This document shows positions 1 to 6,067 of a stretch of 13,458 nt of DNA, piece by piece. The stretch comes from Flavobacteriaceae bacterium UBA4439 (lineage in GTDB: Bacteria; Bacteroidota; Bacteroidia; Flavobacteriales; Flavobacteriaceae), in assembly GCA_002390455.1 (NCBI GenBank), contig DGPN01000049.1, positions 1-13,458 on the forward strand. The letters run 5' to 3'. A program made the translations under genes and the position numbers. A model generated the notes under the pieces. The model had not been told where the DNA came from. It saw nothing but the letters and a program-made list of their open reading frames with translations, and did no database searches. How positions within the stretch are numbered: position 1 is the stretch's first letter; each line of letters opens with the position of its first letter.

Positions 1-171
1 TAGAGAAAGAGGGAAAAATCAAAAAGGAATGCGAATACAGAAACAGTTGGCCTACTAAATAAAAATTAAAGTAAATAACCAAATAAATTAAAATAACAAT
101 TTAATAATCAATGTTTTAACATCTGTACGAATAATTCTTTTTTTTAAAAAAAGATCAAATCTTGTTACAAC

Positions 172-414
172 TGATGTTGGGGTCAGGTCGGTGGTGATCA
201 CGATGCCCGCCAACTTATCGCCTTGATCCACTGTAAGAACTTGGAACTCGGTATTCAAATTGATCCGCACCGATGGTCGGTCAGTCAGAGGAGGTCTCAA
301 TTTTTTCGTACATACAGCCAGCAAGTGATTAATTCACGGTTTTCCAACCTACTCAGACCGTCCTTGAGCTACGAAACCTTGGGCTCAGCGGCCGTGATAT
401 GCTGAATCAATTCG
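172..414 (-). pseudogene. Possible decayed CBS-domain-like gene fragment
   Basis: On the minus strand one frame reads FQVLTVDQGDKLAGIVITTD (about 187-250). This resembles the second half of a CBS domain, where a hydrophobic strand is followed by VD-x-G-x-L-x-G-I-V-x-x-x-D-L. A neighbouring frame upstream (about 297-371) reads LSRLENRELITCWLYV, which could be the preceding helix and strand. The two pieces lie in different frames and are interrupted by stops, as expected for a broken gene. Base composition here is more GC-rich than the flanks and closer to the housekeeping genes. The family call is a pattern impression only. It could also be a chance open stretch or another family. Confidence 0.22.
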
Positions 415-820
415 TGTTATTTTATGTAATTAAGGTTATAGGGTAATCCCCATTAGGAAAAGTTTTAGGGAGAAAGCCGAATTCCAGCTTAAGTAGAGCA
501 GGGGTTTCCATAAGTTTTCAAAACCCTAGTCATTAACCAAAAGGGGAAACAAAAAAACGAAATCACCACCAAGCCAAAAAGGATGACCAAATAAAAAATA
601 AGATATAGGGCTAAATAACTTTTTTGGTATTTCCCACCCCGTTAGACGACATAAAGAATCAATAATATTTGAAATACTTCCATACTATATGGATTTGGCG
701 TTTATTACTAAATTTGAGGATTCCAACTATATTTTTTTAAGGTTAATACATCCACTTAGCAGTGAATGACCCATTAGATTATGGGAACAAGCAGTAGTTA
801 AACAACAGCTTTGTTCCTCC

Positions 821-840
821 GAAAAGCAAAACCGCTTTTC
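821..840. other. Perfect 7-bp hairpin upstream of the HIRAN gene
   Basis: GAAAAGC (821-827) and GCTTTTC (834-840) are exact reverse complements separated by a 6-base loop. The structure ends 38 bases before the HIRAN start codon. It lacks a following T-run on the plus strand, so it is not an ordinary terminator. It could be a 5'-leader structure or chance symmetry in AT-rich DNA. Confidence 0.3.
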
Positions 841-878
841 CTTTGTACGAATATTCTTACCCTAAATCCTAAAAAAAT

Positions 879-1214
879 ATGCCCACAAAACCAACCTCGA
901 CCTATTTACTCCACTGTTTTATCGCAGGACTTCAATATTATGATGTCTTGGAAATATGGAAATGCCTGAAAATCGGAGACCAGGTGGAACTGATTCCCGA
1001 ACCCGAAAACGGCTATGACAAAAATGCCGTAATGGTTGTCTATAAAGGTACCCAATTGGGCTACCTCCCCCGATCCGAAAACCGCCATATTGCTAAAATC
1101 CTTAATGCTGGACTCAACCCTTACGAAGCAAGAATACAATCCCTATACCAAGACAAACCCATGTTTGAAAGAATAGAGATTTGTCTAAAAATAAAGAACC
1201 AAAAAAAGAAATAA
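879..1214 (+). CDS. Small stand-alone HIRAN-domain protein
   Basis: This 111-residue protein consists of little more than one HIRAN domain. Visible hallmarks are FIAGLQYYD near residues 14-22, the GD-x-V-x-L-x-x-EP-x-N-x-YD-x-NAV core near residues 33-51, and LGYLPRSEN near residues 60-68, followed by a lysine-rich tail. HIRAN domains bind DNA ends in eukaryotic HLTF/Rad5 helicases. Stand-alone bacterial copies are presumed DNA-binding and are often linked to repair or mobile and defence loci, but have no settled function. It has no signal peptide or membrane segment. ATG at 879 follows an AT-rich leader with no clear Shine-Dalgarno. The neighbours are the Cas12a remnant and then recA on the same strand. 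Domain identity is fairly secure; its role is not. Confidence 0.8.
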   Translation: MPTKPTSTYLLHCFIAGLQYYDVLEIWKCLKIGDQVELIPEPENGYDKNAVMVVYKGTQLGYLPRSENRHIAKILNAGLNPYEARIQSLYQDKPMFERIEICLKIKNQKKK

Positions 1215-1239
1215 AAAAAGCCCCGTAGAAAGACGAGGC
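1213..1239 (-). terminator. Rho-independent-like terminator on the minus strand
   Basis: Read on the minus strand, GCCTCGT (1239-1233) pairs with ACGGGGC (1226-1220) over 7 bp, including one G-U wobble, with a 6-base loop. Seven T residues follow (A-run 1213-1219 on the plus strand). On the plus strand the same arms carry a C-A mismatch and no T-run follows. It therefore points leftward, although no minus-strand gene is visible to its right before the pab region. It starts within the 3' boundary of the HIRAN gene and may work weakly in both directions. It may be left over from a rearranged locus. Confidence 0.45.
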
Positions 1240-1283
1240 GGCTTGATGTTTTCACACCTTAAAAAACTAAAAAATTAAATGAT

Positions 1284-1550
1284 ATGAATACTAAGAATTT
1301 TGAACAATTCACCAACCTATACAAAGTACAGAAAACATTGAGGTTTGAGTTGAAGCCCATTGGAGAAACAGTCATCAATATAAAAAAAGTTGATCTGTTA
1401 AAAGCCGATGAAACTAGAGCGGATAACTATAAGAAAGCAAAAAAAATAATCGATGAATTTCATAAAGACTTTATTCAGCAAAGACTCTCCCGTTTATCAT
1501 TTGAAGAAGCCGATTTGGGAACCTATTCATTCACAATACATAAAAATTGA
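1284..1550 (+). pseudogene. cas12a: Truncated Cas12a (Cpf1) N-terminal remnant
   Basis: This 88-codon frame matches the extreme N-terminus of Cas12a, the RNA-guided nuclease of type V-A CRISPR systems. Residues 9-24 (FTNLYKVQKTLRFELK) carry the KTLRFEL signature of the WED-I segment, whose basic residues (here Lys17 and Arg20) contact the crRNA handle in Francisella Cas12a. Residues 45-60 (RADNYKKAKKIIDEFH) correspond to the start of REC1, where Francisella Cas12a has RAKDYKKAKQIID. Similarity fades after about residue 80 and a TGA ends the frame. Family members are about 1,200-1,300 residues, so REC2, PI, RuvC, bridge helix and Nuc are all missing and the piece cannot be a nuclease. The remaining stretch has no internal stop or frameshift. 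Codon use is AT-rich, unlike recA downstream, which is consistent with horizontal transfer. No CRISPR array, cas1, cas2 or cas4 lies in the window. Confidence 0.88.
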
Positions 1551-1583
1551 CTCAATATTGTTAATAATCCTTTTATGCCCCTA

Positions 1584-1614
1584 TTGTCCCCCACGAACAG
1601 AAATAGTAAATTCG
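1584..1614 (+). promoter_or_regulatory. Putative recA promoter
   Basis: TTG at 1584-1586 and TAAATTCG at 1607-1614 are separated by 20 bases. The second element matches the Bacteroidota -7 consensus TAnnTTTG at all but one position. Transcription would begin around 1618-1621, leaving a leader of roughly 10 nt before the recA ATG. The promoter lies entirely downstream of the Cas12a remnant, so recA expression need not depend on it. No clear LexA-type box was seen. Confidence 0.4.
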
Positions 1615-1630
1615 TTAAAAAAAGAGGATT

Positions 1631-2635
1631 ATGGCAGACGCAAACGAAGCAAAAAAGAAAGCCTTACAGCTTACTTTAGACAAGCTAGACAAGACCTACG
1701 GCAAAGGCGCCGTAATGAAAATGGGCGACGAAGCCATCGTGGAAGTAGAAGCAATTTCATCGGGCTCCATCGGTTTAGACTTAGCCTTGGGAGTAGGAGG
1801 CTATCCCCGCGGTCGCGTCATCGAGATCTACGGTCCAGAATCCTCGGGTAAAACCACCCTTACCCTACATGCCATTGCCGAATGCCAAAAGGCTGGGGGC
1901 ATCGCTGCTTTTATCGATGCCGAGCATGCCTTTGATCGTTTTTATGCCGAAAAATTGGGCATCGACGTCAGCGAACTCATCATCTCTCAACCCGACCACG
2001 GAGAACAAGCATTGGAAATTGCCGACAACCTTATCCGTTCTGGCGCCATCGACATCGTGGTAATAGACTCAGTCGCTGCCCTTACCCCCAAAAGTGAAAT
2101 AGAAGGCGAAATGGGCGACTCCAAAATGGGGCTCCACGCCCGACTCATGTCACAGGCACTGCGGAAACTCACCGCCTCCATCAGCAAAACCAACTGCACC
2201 GTTTTCTTTATCAACCAGCTGCGCGAAAAAATTGGCGTCATGTTTGGCAATCCCGAAACCACCACTGGAGGAAATGCTCTAAAGTTCTACGCCTCTGTCC
2301 GTTTGGACATCCGCCGTTCGACACAGATCAAAAGCGGTGATGCCGAAGTGATGGGGAACAAAACCCGAGTCAAAGTCGTCAAAAACAAAGTAGCACCACC
2401 TTTTCGTACCACCGAGTTCGACATCATGTATGGGGAAGGCATCTCCAAAATGGGCGAAATCGTTGACCTAGGCGTCAACTACGAAATCATCAAAAAATCC
2501 GGCTCCTGGTTCAGCTATGGGGACACCAAACTGGGTCAAGGTCGCGATGCCGTCAAAGCCCTACTGGAAGACAATATCGAACTAATGGAAGAGTTGGAAA
2601 CCAAAATCATGGAGACCGTCAAAGCCATAGCATAA
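1631..2635 (+). CDS. recA: RecA recombinase
   Basis: RecA forms ATP-dependent filaments on single-stranded DNA and carries out homologous pairing and strand exchange in the cytoplasm. The 334-residue length is near normal. Visible motifs are the Walker A loop GPESSGKT (68-75), the catalytic-Glu region DAEHAFD (96-102, Glu98), the Walker B strand IVVIDSVAALTPK (142-154), and the L2 DNA-binding loop NQLREKIGVMFGNPETTTGG (195-214), with Gln196 as the ATP-sensing residue. The C-terminal tail is short and acidic (ELMEELETKI). ATG at 1631 follows AGAGGA-like purines and a candidate promoter. pabB begins 26 bp downstream on the same strand, so the genes are probably cotranscribed. With dprA in the same window, the RecA-loading partner used in natural transformation is also present. 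Confidence 0.98.
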   Translation: MADANEAKKKALQLTLDKLDKTYGKGAVMKMGDEAIVEVEAISSGSIGLDLALGVGGYPRGRVIEIYGPESSGKTTLTLHAIAECQKAGGIAAFIDAEHAFDRFYAEKLGIDVSELIISQPDHGEQALEIADNLIRSGAIDIVVIDSVAALTPKSEIEGEMGDSKMGLHARLMSQALRKLTASISKTNCTVFFINQLREKIGVMFGNPETTTGGNALKFYASVRLDIRRSTQIKSGDAEVMGNKTRVKVVKNKVAPPFRTTEFDIMYGEGISKMGEIVDLGVNYEIIKKSGSWFSYGDTKLGQGRDAVKALLEDNIELMEELETKIMETVKAIA

Positions 2636-2661
2636 TTCATTCCTGAATCCGAGCAAAAGAA

Positions 2662-3633
2662 TTGAAGCTCTCAGCATTTAAAGAAAAAATGTCGGCCTTT
2701 GCCACTGCCCAAAGACCCTTTTTTTTCCTGATCGATTTCGAACTACAAAAACCCCTGATCTGTCCTTTGGAAGACGCCCAAAAGCTGGGTTTCCAATTTG
2801 AGGTCAAAGGTTTTCGGAATTTCCATCCACAAGACCGTAGGCCCAACCCCGTCCCCATGTCCATCGCACCCGTTCCCATGGCCACTTATGCCAAGGCCTA
2901 CCAAAAAGTGGTCCAAGAAATCTATCAAGGCAACACCTTTTTGCTCAACCTCACCTTTCCTTCCGCCATCCAAACCCCCCTCGATTTGGAAGACGTTTTC
3001 CATTGGGCTAAAGCCCCATACAAACTCCTACACCAAGACCGCTTTGTGGTCTATTCGCCCGAATGCTTTGTCAAAATCAAAGACGGTCATATCTATTCCT
3101 ATCCCATGAAAGGCACCATCGATGCCCAATTGCCCGAAGCAAAAAAGAAACTGGAAACCGACCCCAAGGAAATCAACGAACACAATACCATCGTTGATCT
3201 GATCCGCAACGACCTGTCCAAAGTGGCCAAGGAAGTTCAAGTCACCCGATTCCGCTACCTCGATAAGATCAAAACCCAAAAAAACGAAATCTACCACACC
3301 AGTTCGGAGATCCGCGGCAAGCTCTCCCCCGATTGGAAAAGCCAATTGCCCGATATCCTCTTCGGAATGCTCCCCGCTGGATCCATCTGTGGAGCACCCA
3401 AAGCCAAAACCGTTTCCATCATTCAAGAAGTTGAACAAGGCCCACGAGGCTACTACACCGGAATCTTTGGCTATTTTGACGGAGAAAACCTCGACAGTGC
3501 GGTCAACATCCGCTATCTGGAAAAAAACGATGGCCAACTCCTTTACCGCAGCGGCGGCGGGATTACCTTTCTCAGCGATTTGGAATCGGAATACAACGAA
3601 CTAATAGAAAAGATTTATGTACCCGTTGTTTGA
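2662..3633 (+). CDS. pabB: Aminodeoxychorismate synthase component I
   Basis: PabB aminates chorismate to 4-amino-4-deoxychorismate, on the path to p-aminobenzoate and folate, normally with a glutamine amidotransferase partner (PabA, not in this window). The protein is a chorismate-utilising enzyme of 323 residues, shorter than the ~450 of E. coli PabB because the N-terminal part is reduced. Visible motifs are GNTFLLNLTFPS (90-101), YPMKGTID (147-154) with Lys150 at the PabB-diagnostic position where TrpE has Ala, EHNTIVDLIRNDLSKV (173-188), and GMLPAGSICGAPKAKT (235-250). The start is uncertain: TTG at 2662 gives this product, ATG at 2689 would remove nine residues, and an in-frame stop at 2644 blocks anything longer than about five more codons. 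Its 3' end overlaps pabC by 17 bp. Confidence 0.92.
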   Translation: MKLSAFKEKMSAFATAQRPFFFLIDFELQKPLICPLEDAQKLGFQFEVKGFRNFHPQDRRPNPVPMSIAPVPMATYAKAYQKVVQEIYQGNTFLLNLTFPSAIQTPLDLEDVFHWAKAPYKLLHQDRFVVYSPECFVKIKDGHIYSYPMKGTIDAQLPEAKKKLETDPKEINEHNTIVDLIRNDLSKVAKEVQVTRFRYLDKIKTQKNEIYHTSSEIRGKLSPDWKSQLPDILFGMLPAGSICGAPKAKTVSIIQEVEQGPRGYYTGIFGYFDGENLDSAVNIRYLEKNDGQLLYRSGGGITFLSDLESEYNELIEKIYVPVV

Positions 3634-4213
3634 ATCCCTTTGCGTCCAAGACGGTCAACTCCTTCACGCCCAATGGCATCGATTGCGTTTTGAAAAAGCC
3701 TTTCAAAACTATTTTAAAAAAAACCCCACTTTTGACCTTTTGGAGCCCCTAGAAATCCCCCCCAAATTCTCCAAAGGCAGGGTCAAACTAAAAATCCTAT
3801 ACAATGAAAACAACCGTAAACTGGATTTTCAACACTACCAAATGCAAAACATCCAAAGCATCCGATTGGTACATACCGAATCATTGGACTACACCTATAA
3901 ATATAGTAAGCGGGAAAAATTGGAAGCCCTGTTTGCCCAAAGAGGGGATTGCGACGATGTACTGATCGTACGAAAAGGAAGTATCACCGACAGTTCCTAT
4001 GCCAATGTGGTATTTTTTGACGGTAAAGACTGGTGGACCCCCCACATGCCCCTACTGGAAGGTACCTGCCGCGCCCGACTTTTGGCACAGAAGATCATCA
4101 AGGAAACCCCACTGGGGGTGGATGACCTTAAGAAGTTTCAAGGGCTCAAACTGGTCAACGCTTTGCGGGACATGGATCAAGCGTTGATTCCCATAAACGC
4201 ATTGGTGCACTAA
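3617..4213 (+). CDS. pabC: Aminodeoxychorismate lyase-like class IV aminotransferase
   Basis: Aminodeoxychorismate lyase is a PLP enzyme that splits aminodeoxychorismate into p-aminobenzoate and pyruvate. This 198-residue protein shows the class IV fold in shortened form: an N-terminal strand with LFESLCVQDG, a likely PLP-lysine region TYKYSKREKLEAL (93-105, Lys95 most likely, Lys98 the alternative), then SITDSSYANVVFFDG (122-136), WWTPHMPLLEGTCRARLL (139-156) and a C-terminal NALRDMDQALIPI. The 17-bp overlap with pabB implies coupled translation and supports the pathway assignment. Its stop codon overlaps the stop of the convergent acyltransferase gene. Class IV enzymes also include branched-chain and D-amino-acid aminotransferases; the pabB partner makes PabC the best choice. 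Confidence 0.88.
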   Translation: MYPLFESLCVQDGQLLHAQWHRLRFEKAFQNYFKKNPTFDLLEPLEIPPKFSKGRVKLKILYNENNRKLDFQHYQMQNIQSIRLVHTESLDYTYKYSKREKLEALFAQRGDCDDVLIVRKGSITDSSYANVVFFDGKDWWTPHMPLLEGTCRARLLAQKIIKETPLGVDDLKKFQGLKLVNALRDMDQALIPINALVH

Positions 4214-4989
4214 CCAGCTTGGGTAAGTTTTTTCCAAACTTCAATGGCCTCTACTGCTTTTTGCTGCGGATCGTTGACCAATTCCGAATGGATGAGATCG
4301 TAGGTCTTTTGTTTTAATTCAGGAATATCGTTTTCCGTAAGTCCAGCCGTAGGCAAAGGCGGGTGAATCTCAACACGAAGTAACCCAGGATAGCCGTGGG
4401 TGGCGTACCAAGGGAATTTTCTTTTACAGTCTAAAAAGACCATCGGACAAATGGGCAATTGATGTTCGACCGCAATCCTAAAAGCCCCAGATTTAAAAGG
4501 GTTGAGCAAAATGGTTTCATCCAAATACTCTTTTTCAGGAAAAATACAAACGCTATACCCCTTGTCCAAAACCTTTCTGGCTCGGCCATAAACCCCATAA
4601 CGACTTTTGGAACTGCTGCGATCCACCATAATGGCCGCCCGCTTGTAGAGATAACCAAAAAAAGGAATCTTAACCAGTTCCTTTTTCCCTACAAACACAA
4701 AGGGATTGGGAGCAGCCGCAAACATGAGCATGATGTCGATATAACTGGAATGATTGGCTACCAATAGATAACTTTTTTTGGCGTCCAAGTCTGTTTTAAA
4801 AACTTTTTTCATCCTAAAACCCATAGCCGTCAAGACCAGACGTGACCATACGTTGCGAGCGATCCAAAAAAAAGGGCGATAACCGTTAGGGAAAATCAAT
4901 AAAAGAGCCAATAAAGGGAAAAGTATCACCACCAAGATGGAAGAAAAAAAATAGAACCACACCCTCCAGAGTACAATTAAAAACCTCAT
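4210..4989 (-). CDS. plsC: PlsC-like 1-acylglycerol-3-phosphate acyltransferase
   Basis: This is a membrane-associated acyltransferase, expected to acylate lysophosphatidic acid to phosphatidic acid in phospholipid synthesis. Starting at ATG 4989 the protein is 259 residues. An upstream extension to 5085 is open but would run into the trpS promoter region. A long hydrophobic segment (about 5-34) anchors the N-terminus. The catalytic HX4D motif is NHSSYID (79-85; His80, Asp85), and block II is GKKELVKIPFFGYL (101-114). Block III reads FPEKEYLDE (150-158) where the family usually has FPEG, so Glu152 is kept but the glycine is replaced. GAFRIAVEHQLPICP (168-182) matches the PlsC end block. The gene is convergent with pabC and divergent from trpS. 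Confidence 0.9.
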   Translation of the reverse strand: MRFLIVLWRVWFYFFSSILVVILFPLLALLLIFPNGYRPFFWIARNVWSRLVLTAMGFRMKKVFKTDLDAKKSYLLVANHSSYIDIMLMFAAAPNPFVFVGKKELVKIPFFGYLYKRAAIMVDRSSSKSRYGVYGRARKVLDKGYSVCIFPEKEYLDETILLNPFKSGAFRIAVEHQLPICPMVFLDCKRKFPWYATHGYPGLLRVEIHPPLPTAGLTENDIPELKQKTYDLIHSELVNDPQQKAVEAIEVWKKLTQAG

Positions 4990-4996
4990 AGCCTTG

Positions 4997-5025
4997 TAAA
5001 AATACACTTTCTTTAAAGGGAGCAA
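4997..5025 (-). promoter_or_regulatory. Possible plsC promoter
   Basis: On the minus strand TTG (5025-5023) lies 18 bases before TATTTTTA (5004-4997), which matches the -7 consensus TAnnTTTG except at the last base. The box ends 7 bases before the plsC ATG, so the transcript would have almost no leader. It sits in the same short intergenic stretch as the oppositely directed trpS promoter. Confidence 0.3.
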
Positions 5026-5043
5026 TAAGGAAATCGGGCAAAC

Positions 5044-5074
5044 TTTGTGCAACCGTCGAAAAAAAATATCTTTG
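5044..5074 (+). promoter_or_regulatory. trpS promoter (Bacteroidota -33/-7 type)
   Basis: TTTG at 5044-5047, a 19-base spacer and TATCTTTG at 5067-5074 form an exact match to the Bacteroidota primary sigma consensus. Transcription would start near 5079-5081, which places it upstream of ATG 5099 but downstream of the earlier in-frame ATG at 5045. This favours 5099 as the trpS start. Confidence 0.7.
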
Positions 5075-5098
5075 CAGGAAATCAATGACCCCCGCTTT

Positions 5099-6067
5099 AT
5101 GGCAAGAATTTTGACTGGAGTACAATCAACAGGCGTGCCTCATCTAGGCAATTTGCTGGGGGCAGTGCTTCCGGCCATTGAGATGGCCAATACGCCCAAC
5201 AATGACTCTTTTTTATTCATCGCAGACCTCCACTCCATCACTCAGATCAAAGAAGGGGAGCAGTTGTCCAAAAATACTTTTGCCACCGCCGCTGCTTGGT
5301 TGGCTTGTGGTTTGGATGTGGAAAAAACCGTTTTTTATCGCCAGAGCGATGTAAGTCAAGTCACCGAATTGGCTTGGTTTCTCAGTTGTTTTTTTCCCTA
5401 CCAAAGGCTCACTTTGGCGCATTCTTTTAAGGATAAGGCCAACCAACTTGAAGATGTCAACGCTGGGTTGTTTACCTATCCCATGTTGATGGCCGCCGAT
5501 ATTTTAATCTACGATGCCGAAGTCGTTCCAGTAGGAAAGGACCAGTTACAACACCTAGAAATGACCCGCGATGTGGCCGCTAGATTCAATCATCAGATGG
5601 GAGAAACTTTTGTCTTGCCCAAGGCAAAAATCCAAGAAAACACCCAGTACATTATTGGAACCGATGGACAAAAAATGTCCAAGTCCAAAAACAACATTAT
5701 CAATATTTTTCTGCCAGACAAGGCCCTACGCAAACAGATTATGGGCATACAAACAGACAGCAAAAGCTTGGAAGAACCCAAAGACCCTGAAAGTTGTAAT
5801 GTCTTTAAGCTTTATGCACTCTTGGGGGACGAAGCTCAAATCGAAGACTTAAGACAACAGTATTTGACGGGAGGTATGGGCTATGGCCATGCCAAACAGG
5901 CCTTGTTTGAAATGATGGTGGAAAAGTTCAAGGTGGAGCGAGAAAAATTCAGCTACTACCAAGACCATCCACAAGAAGTGGAGGTGGCATTGGCCAAAGG
6001 CGCCGTTAAAGCCAGTAAAATTGCCGATGAAGTCTTGCTCAGAGTCCGCCGAAAATTGGGATTCTAA
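5099..6067 (+). CDS. trpS: Tryptophanyl-tRNA synthetase
   Basis: This class I aminoacyl-tRNA synthetase charges tRNA-Trp with tryptophan. From ATG 5099 it has 322 residues, a typical TrpS length. An in-frame ATG at 5045 would add 18 residues but overlaps the promoter. The HIGH-equivalent reads PHLGN (14-18) after TGVQSTG, and the KMSKS loop is exact (192-196) within IIGTDGQKMSKSKNN. The segments YPMLMAADILIYDA (127-140) and VGKDQLQHLEMTRDVA (145-160) are characteristic of the tryptophan-binding pocket and dimer face. It is monocistronic by context: its own promoter lies upstream and dprA is convergent, with the two stop codons overlapping in CTAA (6064-6067). Confidence 0.97.
   Translation: MARILTGVQSTGVPHLGNLLGAVLPAIEMANTPNNDSFLFIADLHSITQIKEGEQLSKNTFATAAAWLACGLDVEKTVFYRQSDVSQVTELAWFLSCFFPYQRLTLAHSFKDKANQLEDVNAGLFTYPMLMAADILIYDAEVVPVGKDQLQHLEMTRDVAARFNHQMGETFVLPKAKIQENTQYIIGTDGQKMSKSKNNIINIFLPDKALRKQIMGIQTDSKSLEEPKDPESCNVFKLYALLGDEAQIEDLRQQYLTGGMGYGHAKQALFEMMVEKFKVEREKFSYYQDHPQEVEVALAKGAVKASKIADEVLLRVRRKLGF

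Larger units (their letters stand above)
1..878. other. AT-rich gene-poor region, probably decayed
   Basis: No convincing intact gene is visible here. The stretch is rich in A/T runs and has many stops in all frames, except for a GC-richer patch around 172-414 that is described separately. The first 62 bases could hold the last ~20 codons of a plus-strand gene ending in TAA at 60-62 (C-terminus reading NSWPTK), but that is too short to assign. I looked for Cas12a-type direct repeats (TTTCTAC followed by GTAGAT) on both strands and found none. No tRNA or rRNA is recognisable. The contrast with the densely packed housekeeping genes from 1631 onward suggests a site of gene loss or turnover. Confidence 0.5.

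Noticed and set aside
1..62. 3' end of a gene entering from the left edge
   Set aside because: About 20 codons ending NSWPTK then TAA is possible, but too short to support a feature.
502..526. GGGTTT/AAACCC inverted repeat
   Set aside because: Only 6 bp with a 13-base loop and no T-run; expected by chance.
1246..1278. Short upstream reading frame MFSHLKKLKN before the Cas12a stub
   Set aside because: Ten codons in AT-rich DNA, with no amino-acid bias suggesting attenuation and no homologue I recognise.
1..1283. Search for a CRISPR array or Cas12a-type direct repeat next to the Cas12a stub
   Set aside because: No regularly spaced repeats and no TTTCTAC...GTAGAT handle on either strand. The TTTCTAC seen on the minus strand at 1223-1229 lacks the pairing half and belongs to the terminator-like hairpin.
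1551..1630. Continuation of Cas12a in another frame after a frameshift
   Set aside because: None of the other frames shows Cas12a-like residues, and a recA promoter candidate occupies the stretch, so truncation rather than a simple frameshift is the better reading.
1453..1851. 132-codon plus-strand frame spanning the Cas12a stub end and recA start
   Set aside because: Overlaps recA in the wrong frame and turns into Arg/Ser-rich sequence, typical of an out-of-frame shadow.
3028..3537. 169-codon open frame on the minus strand opposite pabB
   Set aside because: A mirror of the strongly conserved pabB coding frame; its composition is the low-complexity Phe/Gly/Asp pattern produced by antisense reading.
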